Below are positions 1-10,756 of a DNA stretch of 64,000 nucleotides, in pieces. Made by a program: the position numbers and the translations under genes. Under the pieces are notes generated by a model, which made no database searches, was not told where the DNA came from, and saw only the letters and a list, made by a program, of their open reading frames with translations. Origin of the DNA: Cryptomeria japonica (Eukaryota; Streptophyta; Pinopsida; Cupressales; Cupressaceae); assembly GCF_030272615.1 (NCBI RefSeq), contig NC_081413.1, forward strand, positions 331,881,302 through 331,945,301. Direction: 5' to 3'. The stretch's first letter is position 1. The number at the start of each line of letters is the position of its first letter.

Positions 1-3000
1 AGTGGGGTCTGTTACTTTGCCTACTCCTGTCCATGTTATGTCAGGAAATCTAACGTACAACTTGTTATTAGGGAGACCTTGGATTCACACTATGCAAGTT
101 GTCCCCTCTACATTGCATAGACAAGTTAAATTTATTTATAACAATAAGACATATACCTTGATGGGTGATACTAATTTTCAAGCTTGTTTGCAAACATCTA
201 CTTCCAAAGGGGGTTCTTCTAAACCTTCCTCTTCTAGTGATGACTCTTTACTTATGGATGAATCCTCACTCTCTGATGATCAAAATTCTTTGGATGAGTC
301 TGAAGTTCCTGAAGAAGAGTCTTCTAAACTTGAATCTACACATGAGAAGGCTTTTGATCCTGAGAAGGTTCTCGCAGAAGATGATTGGGGATCTCTTGAT
401 TTTAATCCCACCTTTGTAGGTGAATATAGGGTTCCTCCTAGAGAGCTTAAAGTTAAAAAGAAGGAAGAAGCTAAAAATCAATCAACCTTACCTGAGCCTA
501 TGAGCAATAATTTTGTGGCCGCTTCTCAAACTTCTTCTCCTCACACGTCTAATTCTGAAGGATTTGATTCTTTGTCTTATGAAAAACCACCTTCTCTTTC
601 TGAAATGGCTGATCGTTATGGTCATGGTTTTCATATTTTAGCTAAGCATGGGTATAATAGAAATGGTTGTGGCGCTCATGAACAAGGGATAAAGGTTCCT
701 CTAGGGAATAATCTTTATGATGTGACCTTTGGACTTGGTTATAATCCCTGCAAGCGCACTAAAGCTTCTAAGAGACCATGTATTAGTGTTAATGTTATTT
801 CTACATCTCTACCAATGAGACACCCTGAGTATATTGATGGGGATCCTTTGTGTGCCTATGCTTTGGATGTCTTTCCTACTGATGATGCTTTAGCTGAGTT
901 TTTAGGAGCATATGATACTCTTCCTCGTTATCATCACAATAGGGGACTTCCTTATTGTTTGAACATTGAAGCCTATTTTGGAAAAGAGACTGATAATGAT
1001 GAGATTGTGAAAGAATTCCTTCAGTTAAAGGATATTCCTCAACAAAGTAATCTTCTCATAAGTGACACCATTGATGTTAAGATGGATCCTTGCAATGAAG
1101 AAAAAGTCATTAAAATTGGAAAATGTTTGGATGAAGAAGAACAAAAACAATATGCGGATTTATTGCATGACTTCCCTGAGATCTTTGCTTGGACATATTC
1201 TGACATGCCTGGTATAGATCCTAAGATTGTTACTCATAATATTGTCTTAGTTCCCGATGCTAAGCTTGTGAAACAAAAGATTCAGAAAATGAATCCTAAG
1301 GTAGCTTTGCTTGTTAAGGCTGAGATTGAAAAATTATTGGAGGCTAGATTTATCCGCCCTATTGATTATTCCCCGTGGATTTCAAATATTGTCGCTGTGG
1401 CTAAATCAGATAATAAAATAAGAATGTGTACCGACTTTCAAGATTTAAATAAGGCTTCTTTAAAAGATGATTTCCCTCTCCCAAACATTGACATGATAGT
1501 TGATTCTACAGCAGGACATGCTTTGTTATCTTTCATGGATGGTTTTTCAGGATACAATCAATTTTTCATTAATCCTCAAGATCAATTCAAAACTGCTTTC
1601 ACCACTCCTTGGCGTACGTTTTGTTGGGTGATGATGCCTTTTGGACTTAAAAATGTCGGCGCAACTTATTGACGAGCGATGACCCTTATCTTTCATGATT
1701 ATATGCATAAGATTTTAGAAGATTATGTTGATGATATTTTAGCCAAATCCATTCTCTGTATAGATCATATTAAGATCCTTCATCAAATCTTTGAAAGAAT
1801 TCGTAAATATCACATGCACTTGAATCCTCGAAAATGTGTTTTTGGTGTGGATAGTGGAAAACTATTAGGATTCATAGTTTCACATCGTGGGATTGAGGTG
1901 GACACTAAGAAAATAGATGCTATTGTCAACATGCCACCTCCTAGAAATGTGTCTCAACTCAAAAGCTTACAAGGAAAGATTCAAGCTATTCGTAGGTTCG
2001 TATCTCAACTTGCGGATCGTACTTTTCCTTTTACTCAACTTCTCAAAAAGAATATCACTTTTCAATGGAATGAAGATTGTCAGCAAGCATTTGAAGATTT
2101 AAAAGTATATTTGGCTAATCCTCCTATCCTTCGACCCGCCGAACCTTCTAAGCCCTTTCTTCTTTATACAGCTGCTTCCTCTCATGCTCTCATAGCATTA
2201 TTGGCACAACATGATAAAGATGGTAAGGAGTGTCTGGTTTATTACATAAGTCATACCTTACTCGATTATGAGACCCGATATTCTGCTAAGTGGGTTATGA
2301 TGTTAACTGAATTTGACCTTAAATTTGTTTCACAAAGAGCAATTAAAGGGCAAGCGTTGACCGATTACTTAGTTGAGGCCCCTTCACCTTTCTCCTTCCC
2401 TAACCCTGAGTCTTTTCCCGATGACTTCATTCTTTGTACAGAGAAAGATGAAACTTGGGAGTTGTACTTTGATGGCTCTAAGTGTTGTACGGGATCGGGG
2501 GCAGGTGTTGTTATGATTTCTCCTACAAAGAAATCCATTCCCTTATCTTATCATCTCAATTTCCTATGTACCAATAACATTGCTGAGTACGAGGCTCTTA
2601 TAGCAGGAATAAAGGCAACCTTGGCTTTGAATGTAAAGCACATACATATTTATGGAGATTCTCAATTGATTATAAGACAAGTACCAGGACTGTATCAAGC
2701 AAAACAAGACAAATTATCACAATATAAAGATCTTGCTATCTCTTTGTTACAAAAATTTGATTCTTATACCATGGAACCTGTTCCTCAAAAAGATAATCGA
2801 CATGCGGACGCAATGGCATGTGTGGCTTCTCTTGTATCTTTAGAGGACCCCATGGTTGATCTTAAATTTGTTATTCACAACCTTATTTCACCAGCTATTG
2901 TAGATGATTCTAGCTTGGTGACATGTTGTGACTTTATAGACTCAGATGAATGGTATTCGCATATCGTAAGATACTTGACCGATGGTACCTTTCCTGATTC

Positions 3001-4208
3001 CGCCAATAGGAACACTAGGGCTAGAATTCGCAAGCTATCTGCTAGATATATCATTCTTTCTAATGTTCTTTACCGAAGGGGTTATAACGGTCTTCTCCTT
3101 CGTTGTCTTAACAAATCGGAAATCCCTATTGCTCTTGAAGAGGCACATTCAGGTGCCTGTGGGGGGCATTTTGGAAGCAAATCCTTGGTTCAAAGGTTGC
3201 TTCGTATGGGATATTATTGGCAAACTATGCAGAAGGATTCTTTTTCATTTGTTAAGAAATGTCATCAATGTCAACAACACAATAATCTAATTCATGCTCC
3301 TGGCCAAGAACTTCATTCTCATGTAGCTTCTTGGCCTTTCTCTGCATGGGGGTTGGATCTCATCGGTAAAATCTCTCCTCCTTCATCTCAAGGACATACT
3401 TTCATTATAACCGCAACAGATTACTTTACAAAGTGGGTAGAAGTTGTTCCCCTTCGCTCTACTACTGCTGAAGTGATTTGTCGATTTCTTCTAGAAAACA
3501 TTATTTCTCGATTTGGGATACCTTCCACTATAATCTCAGATAATGGGACATCATTTAAGAACAAGGATGTGAAGAAATTCCTCGAGAAATATCATATCAA
3601 ACATCGATTTTCTACACCATACTATCCTCAATCAAATGGTCCAGCCGAATCATCCAATAAGAATTGAACAAATTCTTCGCAAAACCGTGAATAAGCATGG
3701 TAAGGATTGGAGTACTCAGCTAATTTATGCTCTTTGGGCCTACCAAACGAGTGTACGAATTGCTACAGGAACCACCCCTTATAATCTTGTTTATGGTGCT
3801 AATGCTATTATGCCTTTAGAGTTAGAGATTCCATCATTTAGAGTTTCTCTCAAAGGTATAGTAGAGGATGACTCTTATAGAGAACAAAGACTTCAACAGC
3901 TTGAGATGCTTGATGAACAGCATATAAATGCTCTTGAGCATATTCAAGTGTATCACAAAACTCTACAACGAAGCTATAATGATAAGGTTATTCAACGTTC
4001 CTTCTCAGTAGGTGACTTAGTTCTCTATGAGAATCAGCGCAATGTGAATGCCTTGCCTGAAGAAAAGGGAAAATTTAGTCCTAATTGGCTTGGACCGTAT
4101 ATTGTTATTGAAGATTATGGATCGGGTGCTTACAAAATAGCGGATGTAGACGGTACATCTCTTAAAGAACCTATAAATGCTATGCACTTGCATAGATACT
4201 ATGCTTAA
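1..4208 (+). pseudogene. Tat-lineage gypsy pol region (PR end, G-patch-like, RT, RNase H, aRNase H, integrase)
   Basis: Approximate parts, all plus strand: protease end (1-170); a Ser/Glu/Asp-rich linker (190-590); a G-patch-like segment (600-770; GFHILAKHGY, HEQGIKVPL, GLGYNP); reverse transcriptase (1200-1830; PWISNIVAV, YVDDIL); first RNase H (2030-2380); second, archaeal-type RNase H (2450-2830; YFDGSK, YGDSQ, HADAMA); integrase zinc-binding HHCC segment (3140-3290); integrase core (3330-3800; GLDLIGK, TDYFTKW, ISDNGTSF, YYPQSNGPAE); and a C-terminal segment to 4208 ending HLHRYYA. In a live element this polyprotein copies the RNA and inserts the DNA. It is a broken fossil with about two to three breaks. 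Family assignment is firm from the double RNase H and motif order. Confidence 0.9.
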
Positions 4209-4690
4209 TTCCTCATTCCTTATCTTTCATTTCATCTATCTTCTTTTCACTTCTTCAAAATTGGATAATATGTTAGCATATCTTTGTTAGAGCAAATAGA
4301 ATTAAATGATGTTTTGTTTAATCTATATTGCTTTGTTCCTGACAAGCGTGTTTCTTTACTCTATAGTTTGTCTTGAATTCATCTATGTAAATTGCAAAAG
4401 ATTTACATTTCCATTATGCTTGCATATTATACAATATCTTTAAGTGTTAAGTATAATTGTATCATGTTGTGTTTAAGTTTAAATTAAATCACATTAGTTA
4501 TATGATTCTTAGGCGTAACACATATTAATTAAGTCACACATGTATCAATTTAATCATGGAGCATTGAAAAATCAATCACATGGAAATTAAATTCAGAACA
4601 TACATGTACATCTCCCAAATGTATTAACTTTAATCAAAATATACATTGTTTTAGACATTAAAGATAACACGTTTGAGATAAAGAGAAGCA
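4209..4690 (+). other. Non-coding spacer after integrase
   Basis: AT-rich sequence between the end of pol and the (TG)n tract, inside the Tat-lineage element. I see no ORF or structural signal in it. Confidence 0.6.

Positions 4691-4694
<4 letters not shown>

Positions 4695-4746
<52 letters not shown>
4695..4746 (+). repeat. (TG)n microsatellite
   Basis: An uninterrupted TG tract of about 52 bp (26 units) lies in the spacer between pol and the antisense gene of the Tat-lineage element. The valine/cysteine-repeat peptide it can encode is an artefact. Confidence 0.97.
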
Positions 4747-4747
<1 letters not shown>

Positions 4748-5215
4748 ATCATGTGTTCATATACAAAAGTTGGTCACTATACATCCAAAATGTGACCTAT
4801 CCTACATCATGAGATCATCTCCTATCCCTAGGGCTAGTGGCGGGAGAGTGACGACTAGACGCTCCCTCCTGATCCGGCCGTGAAGGTGGACCCATAGGTG
4901 TATAGCATGATATAGACCGTGAATGACTCTGAGAGGAACTCCTACGATCCCTATCCATAAGGATCGCGTGATACGAGGTAGCCTCGGCCTGAGCTGCTGC
5001 TAGGTCACGCTATGCCTGCTGAAGGTTCTCTGATAGAACTCTCTCTCTCTCCCTCCATATTTCCACCTGTACTCAAAATGGGGAAAACAAGTCCTCATGT
5101 CGACCCATGTTCCCCTGAGGCCTATAAGCAACCTGTGAGGAACTAGGGATCTGTGCCATCATGGAAATATCTGTCACTGCTTGCTGGATCAAGGAGCGCC
5201 ACTCTTGCACATTAG

Positions 5216-5287
5216 CTGTAGTAGTAGAATAGGTTTTGTATCAATTACCATTCTATATCATCAAAACATTAATCAATCAATATAAAC
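5216..5287 (-). other. Probable intron in the antisense PMD gene (72 nt)
   Basis: Read on the minus strand the segment begins GTTTATATTG and ends in a pyrimidine-rich stretch and CTACTACTACAG. Both flanking exons stay open in one phase across it, encoding YWHEGDPDI before and NVQEWRSLIQQA after. A GTAGGT four bases upstream is a possible alternative donor but would break the phase. Confidence 0.65.
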
Positions 5288-5402
5288 CTACTATATCTGG
5301 ATCTCCCTCGTGCCAGTAGGGATCGTGATATGGTAGCATCTGTGACTGGGAACTACTAGGCTGCCCACGCTCAAATGATCTATGCCCGATGGGTACAGGT
5401 CT

Positions 5403-5855
5403 CTATATCACCTCGTGTTCCCCCTTTTGGGGAATATGAGGAGGATCCAAGGCTATGGTATCATCTCCTGAATGGTGGGGAGCTGCATCTGACTCCTCCT
5501 CATCATCTCTATCCTCCTCCTCTGCATCATCCTCATCCTCATCTGCATCCTCGCCCACATCCTCGTTTTCCTCATCATCATCTCTATCTGTGTCATCCTC
5601 CTCTCCTTCCTCCTCCTCCTCGGCACTAGCCTGATCTCCTATGGGTGGATCAAGATCTCCTGCCTCCTCATGACCCTCTCCCTCCTCTGGCTCCTCTGAT
5701 CTGGATCCCTGATCCTCATCTTGGTCTCCATGTCTCCATGGACCTGGATGGCCTGTCGGGTAATCTAGTGGAAAGATAGGTCCTGGGTATGTCCTCACAA
5801 ACCATGAGAGATACCTACGCTGTGCTCCGGGATCTGTGGCGTAATCAGTGACCAC
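5403..5855 (-). other. Acidic Asp/Glu-rich tail segment of the antisense PMD protein
   Basis: This segment of the antisense gene encodes a peptide dominated by runs of Asp and Glu (for example ASAEEEEEGEEDDTDRDDDE). It directly follows the PMD domain in exon 2. It explains the long GA/CT-biased stretch on the plus strand, whose plus-strand Pro/His-rich reading is a shadow. Confidence 0.75.
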
Positions 5856-6929
5856 ATCCTGATCGGACCCCTCTATATCTGTAATCTCGATATCATCTAT
5901 CGTAGGTCTCGCTACTGCTCTGGGTCTAGGAAGGACTCGTGAGTGTCGAGTATAGATAGGTACATCGGCTGGAACACACTGCTCTAGCCCAAACTACCTT
6001 CATACTCGGTCAAAGTAGAATGGGACTATGATATGTGAGTATCATCCTCTCAGTAGGTGGTTCCTCTGTAAGCATGCTAGCTGCCTCTCCATTCCATCCC
6101 ATCTGTGCATCCGCAGATATGGTCTCCATACTGTCACCTCAGCTGTCAATCTATCGAATGTCACTCTCCAATATAATATATCCCCAAATCTCCACTCACT
6201 GGTAAGTGGATAGGCAAACACCCTAGGTCACTCGCTAGCCGCACTCATCGGATAGCCGACGGGCCTGGTGCATGTGAAGTACTCAAATATCCACACTTGC
6301 AGAAGTGTGCATGTCATCAAGCTACAACCCTGTCCAAACACATACTCCTCGAGGTCGTGATAGAGATGTGCAAGCATACTCTGACCCCAGGCATATACTC
6401 TCCTATGTCTCTCCATAGCCCTGATGCACCATGTGAGACCCCCATGCATGTGCGTACCTCACCCATTAGGGTAGACGGCTAGTGCAATGATGGCAATCAT
6501 AAGATGTCTCACGAGGGGCACCTCTCCTGTAGGATGTAAGAGCCAACTGACCATGATGCAACCTCTCATCTCACTCAGCATGACTCTCCCTATGCAGTAT
6601 ATCTGCTCCCTTCGATGGTCCTCTACTGACCGATCGATCGCATATGTCACGTTCGCTCCTCTGATAGGTAGGCAAAGTATGCGGTACACATCCTCAAGTG
6701 TAACTGTCATCTCTCCTACTGGGAGGTGGAATGTACATGCGTTAGGATCCCATCCCTCCATAAGTGTCATCAACATCACAGGATGGAATCGAATGGTCGG
6801 CATAAGGATCGCATACCATAAACCTACTATCGATAGCGTATCCCTCTCTACCTGAGTCAGCCGGGGAATCTGATCTCGCAGACTGCGAAGAATTTGCCCC
6901 GTAGTGTGCTCTCTCATGTATGGGAGACC

Positions 6930-7246
6930 CTGCGATACAAAAACATTAGTATAATCAGTACTCAATTATCAAAATCATCTATGCGAAAAATGAAAACTGT
7001 CGAACATCGAAAGCTAACCCTGACACCCCTTGCCAAGTCCTGATTGGGACCATGGCGCTCTGTGGTCCCTGAGAGGACCATGGTGCCCTTCAGGGACCAT
7101 GGCACCCCATAGGGACCATGGCACCCTGATAGGACCATGGTGCCTTGGGTGGGACCCAGGGTCAGAGTCTAGGGCTCGCATTCGATCACAAAAACTCAAA
7201 GTCAACAGAAATGCAGAAAGTCAAAGTCAAAGCTCAGTAAACTCAC
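6930..7246 (-). other. Probable intron in the antisense PMD gene (317 nt)
   Basis: On the minus strand the donor is GACGAG|GTGAGT, after an exon encoding MRQAVIGDEPLDE, and the acceptor is TTTTTGTATCGCAG before the exon starting with LPYMREHTTG. The intron contains the CCATGG tandem repeats at 7047-7145. A further acceptor-like TTGTTCATTGCAG ends at 7350, so an upstream exon is expected. Confidence 0.65.
7047..7145 (+). repeat. Five-copy GGACCATGG tandem repeat
   Basis: CCATGG occurs at 7050, 7078, 7097, 7116 and 7135, each within GGACCATGGYGC or a close variant. The last four are spaced exactly 19 bp. The array lies within the larger PMD-gene intron. A single matching GGGACCATGGCGCC occurs in the LTR at about 8265. 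Confidence 0.9.
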
Positions 7247-7349
7247 CTCGTCCAGTGGCTCATCGCCGATCACGGCCTGTCGCATGATCTCCATCCTCAT
7301 GGGATACTCCGGTCATCGTGAAGGCATGATGATGGCTATGTGGGCTCCG

Positions 7350-7908
7350 CTGCAATGAACAATACTCAGAAATCAACAAAGTGACAAATGCAAGTGTCAC
7401 TTTCGAGGTATATATTTTCATTCTTTTACCTTTACTTTCAAAACCCTAATTTTCCTCTATCACTCATTTTATCATAACTTGGGTTTGGGAGATGCGATTT
7501 TCGAACTGTTTGTTGTGTCGGAATCATATTTTCGTCCCCATACTCCCTGGATATTCCAAAATGTGCTATGATGAAGCCTCTTTAGTGAGCATCTCTCATC
7601 AATAATCTCTCACAAAATTTGTCGTAAGTAAACATGCTATCCTGTTTCACCTCCCTAATAAGCAAGCCGAAACAAGGGGGCATATAGCTACTCGCAAATT
7701 TCATCACTTTCCTTAGTAAGCATTAGGTGATTTTGTGATCTAACGTGTGTTTTGTAGGGTGTGGTTCCTAACTGTGTACTGCAGATACCGTTGGGGGCTT
7801 CGTTCGACAGACTTATGGATATATCCTTTTTCAAATAATGTTTACTTTCCTGTACTTTAGCTTGCATATGCACGTAGTACTCATATGACCGCTAAAGTGG
7901 GGGCTAAA
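7350..7908 (+). other. Non-coding segment and polypurine tract before the 3' LTR
   Basis: No gene is seen here. It probably holds the upstream exon or promoter of the antisense PMD gene, not located. It ends in a purine-rich AAAGTGGGGGC (about 7894-7904), in the expected polypurine-tract position just before the LTR start TGTAGCATCG at 7909. Confidence 0.6.
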
Positions 7909-8419
7909 TGTAGCATCGTAAATTGTACACACTTGCTAAAGCAGTACAATTTCACACCTAGTTTAGCACCCGCCTTGGCGCATTTTGCATTTTGCATTGC
8001 ATTTCCCCTTTAGCACTTAATTAATCAAATTAATTAGGTCTAAGGTCCTATTTCATCATCTTCCAGTTGGCCCCTTTCATTAAAGTGTGCCCCTTTCATT
8101 TTATTCCTCTAATACATCATTTAATCAAAAACCCTAATTAGGTCCTATTTTGAACTTGGGGGCTTGATTTCGGGGGTCAAAACATCTCGAAATCACCTGT
8201 AACTTCGGGATTCGCTCTAAAATTATCATATCCGACGGCCCTGAAAATTTGGTGAAAAGTTGTCGGGACCATGGCGCCCGGAGTGCACACGGTCCCGGAC
8301 ATTTTTCCCAAAATTTTAGGAGCACAATCCAATCATAAAATAAAGCTTAACCCTAAGAAATTGGCGGGAGATTCAATCTCTAGGTCGGCCAAAAGTTGAA
8401 ATTAAGACCTAGGGTTTCA

Positions 8420-8427
8420 TATATAAG
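8420..8427 (+). promoter_or_regulatory. TATA-box-like site in the LTR
   Basis: TATATAAG lies about 510 bp into the LTR and is followed by a GC-richer stretch, a plausible start region for element transcription. This is motif and position only. Confidence 0.5.
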
Positions 8428-9040
8428 AGCTCTCTTTCTTCATTTGAAAGGATTGGGATTTTGGCTAAAAGGACCTTCTATGCAGTGAAAGAGCAGATCT
8501 TTGAAGACTTCAACAACATTCAACTTCCATCCATCAAGCATTCATCAATTTCATTCATCCATTTAGGGCTTTGAAGACATTGAAGAGCAATAAGGGATCA
8601 CCGACTGAAGATTGGCTTGTACCCCTCCCTTGGGGTTGGGTATGATTTCATGTTGTTTTCAGGTCTTTGCATAAGCCTCATTATATCCTTGGTATCCATG
8701 CTTTAGATCACTTTGCATCTTGATTGGGAGCATTTACATTATCATTTACAAGCAACTAGGGTTTACTTTCTAGGTTGCTCTAGTTTGCTTACTTGCATTT
8801 TAGGATCTTGCACACACACAAGGTCTGCACACACACTACTTTTACAATACAACTTGGCTATTCGTGGAGGTGGAAATCACCAAAGTGGGGGTTTGACTAA
8901 GGCAAAACCCTATATAGCTGCCCACCATACCTTTTCAGATATAAGTGCAGGTTTTGGGATTCGGACGACGCCGCAAGTTGTAGATCCGACGGAAGCGGAC
9001 CGAGACAGAACTTCACACCAAATTTCAAAGAAAAAGACCA

Positions 9041-9133
9041 GGACAGGGGCGTGGGGCACCCTGGTCTTGCCAGGACAGGGGCGCTAGGCACCCTGGTCCT
9101 TGGGACAGGGGTGCTGGGCGCCCTGGTCCTTCT
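9041..9133 (+). repeat. G/C-rich tandem repeat in the LTR (about 3 x 30 bp)
   Basis: Three diverged units of the form GGACAGGGGCG...GGCACCCTGGTC. Each carries complementary ends (GACCAGGG against CCCTGGTC), so single units can fold into a hairpin and adjacent units can pair. Confidence 0.8.
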
Positions 9134-9566
9134 GTCAGACAGCAAGTTTCAGACAGCTTTTCAGGTTACCAAACAGCAGTTTCAGGTGCAGTTTTAGGAG
9201 CAGAATCAAGATAGTGGCGCCCGCGCCCCCATCCTGAACATTTTCACTTAGATTTTAACTCCGGGTATGCATCTGCATTCTTGTCTTGTCCTTGTGTTTA
9301 CAGCTTTCCATTGTTTAACTTCAATTCTGCAATTTTGTTATTAGTTCATACTTGCACTTTGAGGTTAGGAATTGAACTTGCATCATTTTATCTTTCAATT
9401 ACAATAAAGGAATAGAAACCCTAATAGGTAGCCCGTGGCTCTCTCCTTCGCAAAAAGAAGTAGCCAATTGTGTGATACCTCTAGGCTCTTTCGTATTCCA
9501 CAATGTGTGTCAAAAGGTAGGATTAGGACATGTTAGCCTAGTCTCGCTTTTTCCCCTACACACTCA

Positions 9567-10703
9567 TGTCATATGATGTGAACAACCACTGTCAATCACC
9601 CATTCATCTTTCTTGTCAATCTTAGCAGCCAAGGCTTTCTCTTCAATAGTACATCTTGTGGAATCAGTAGATACCAGATCATCTTCCTTGATAGCAATGA
9701 ACACAAATTCATCTTCTGAATTCCCTTTCTCAGACTCCTCATCAATTATACCTTCATCATTAGTATAATAACACTTCTTCTGATATCTATACTTCTGGTT
9801 AGGCTTGTAAGGCTTATCGTACTTTGACACTTTTTCTGTTCTTTCAGGACATCTAGAAGAAAAATGACCAATCTTATTGCAAGAAAAATATTTCAAAGGT
9901 AACTTCCCTTCATACTTACTAGCTCCCTTAGGCAATATTCTAGCAATAAGTGCTTCAAGTTCTTCTAGCTCTTTCTCTTGTTCTTCTATCTCTCTCATTT
10001 CTCTCTCATATTTGGACACCCTAGTTGAAGCTTCTCTCGGATCATACTTCTGCTTCCCGGATATAGTAGATTTAAATGCAGTCTTGATCTTGCCATGTGA
10101 TTCACCAAGTTTGCTCAATTCAAAAGCAACAAGCTTTCCAACAAGCATATCTCTTGTCACAGTTGTTACAGTCTGAATCTCATCAATAGCAACAACTTTA
10201 TGTTTACAAGCAAGAGGAAAAGATCTCAATACTTTAGTCACAATCTCATCTTCTTCAAGGACTCCATCGGCACATCTGATGTTCATCACAAGGTTATTCA
10301 CTTTATCCATAAAGGATATAATATTCTCATCTTCTCCCATCTTCAACAACTCATACATCCCTTTCAAGCTCTGCAATTTGACAAGCTTCACATGTTTATC
10401 CCCTTCATACATTGTTTCAAGCTTCTCCCAAATCTCATGTGCAGTATACAATACCATCACATTAGTCATCTCTGCATCAATCAGGGAACTCAACAATGCT
10501 TCCTTAGCTCTTATATTATGTTTAGCAGCTTTTATTTCATCAGTAGTAATGGGACCATTCGGAGGAACAATGTATGCATTCTTTGTGATATTCCAATAGT
10601 CTTCTCCAAAACAATTCAAGTGAACTTCCATCTGGTGCTTCCATATAGAGTAGTTAGTTCCATCAAACCTCAAACTCTCCTTGAAAATAATAGCTGCCAT
10701 CAT
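9567..10703 (-). pseudogene. Copia gag and protease start
   Basis: About 380 codons. The first ATGs in a sensible context are at 10703 (MMAAIIFKESL). Parts in order: copia gag (FDGTNYSIWKHQMEVHL near the start, then the UBN2-type region with AHEIWEKLETMYEG and LVKLQSLKGMYELLKMGE), a charged coiled region (EREMREIEEQEKELEELEALI), a zinc-knuckle-like segment (SCNKIGHFSSRC) and the protease active-site stretch WVIDSGCSHHMT. Gag packages the element RNA. The rest of the polyprotein is missing here because of the gypsy insertion. The surviving stretch reads without interruption, which suggests the copia copy was young when it was hit. Confidence 0.85.
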
Positions 10704-10756
10704 GGATCTCCTCAAGTGGTCAGGCTCCTTTCAGAGGATCTAGCACTTATACCAAT

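Larger units (their letters stand above)
4850..7349 (-). pseudogene. Antisense plant mobile domain (PMD, MAIN-like) gene carried inside the Tat-lineage element
   Basis: Minus-strand gene of at least three exons, about 7349-7247, 6929-5288 and 5215 to about 4850. Exon 2 begins with LPYMREHTTGQILRSL and contains the PMD core FHLPVGEMTVTLEDVYRIL (about 6740-6680) and YAWGQSMLAHLY (about 6390), typical of MAIN/MAIL-type proteins. An Asp/Glu-rich tail follows (5855-5403), then a short exon with Gln/Ser-rich and charged sequence. PMD proteins are plant nuclear proteins linked to silencing and genome stability, and the domain is known in gypsy and Mutator-like elements. Its position between integrase and 3' LTR, opposite to pol, recalls antisense genes of other Tat-lineage elements. 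It is degraded, with several breaks. The true 5' end was not found. Confidence 0.8.
1..9566 (+). mobile_element. Ty3/gypsy Tat-lineage LTR retrotransposon, left end outside window
   Basis: This is a fossil copy. Pol domains run in the order protease end, G-patch-like segment, reverse transcriptase, RNase H, second RNase H, integrase; the double RNase H is the Tat-lineage hallmark. Downstream are an antisense gene (about 4850-7349), a purine-rich tract (about 7895-7906) and a 3' LTR beginning TGTAGCATCG at 7909. The right edge is where a minus-strand copia gag/protease frame is abruptly cut, between about 9560 and 9566. The 5' LTR and gag lie off the left edge, so target-site duplication and age from LTR divergence cannot be judged. 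It is broken, with a small number of breaks in pol and more decay in the antisense gene. Confidence 0.85.
7909..9566 (+). repeat. 3' LTR of the Tat-lineage element
   Basis: Starts TGTAGCATCGTAAATTGTAC right after a polypurine tract and is about 1.65 kb. It contains a TATA-like TATATAAG at 8420, an AATAAA at 9403 as a possible polyadenylation signal, and a G/C-rich tandem repeat (9041-9133). The end, near CCCCTACACA or CACTCA, is uncertain by a few bases because the other LTR is outside the window. Longer ORFs on either strand here have no family resemblance and are not genes. Confidence 0.75.

Noticed and set aside
4698-4883. Cys-Val repeat ORF
   Set aside because: It is the translation of the (TG)n microsatellite.
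5375-5629. Pro/His/Leu-rich plus-strand ORF
   Set aside because: Shadow of the acidic tail of the antisense PMD gene; it has no independent support.
8713-9145. Overlapping ORFs on both strands in the LTR (124 and 82 codons)
   Set aside because: They span the G/C-rich LTR repeats, have no family resemblance, and lie wholly in LTR sequence.
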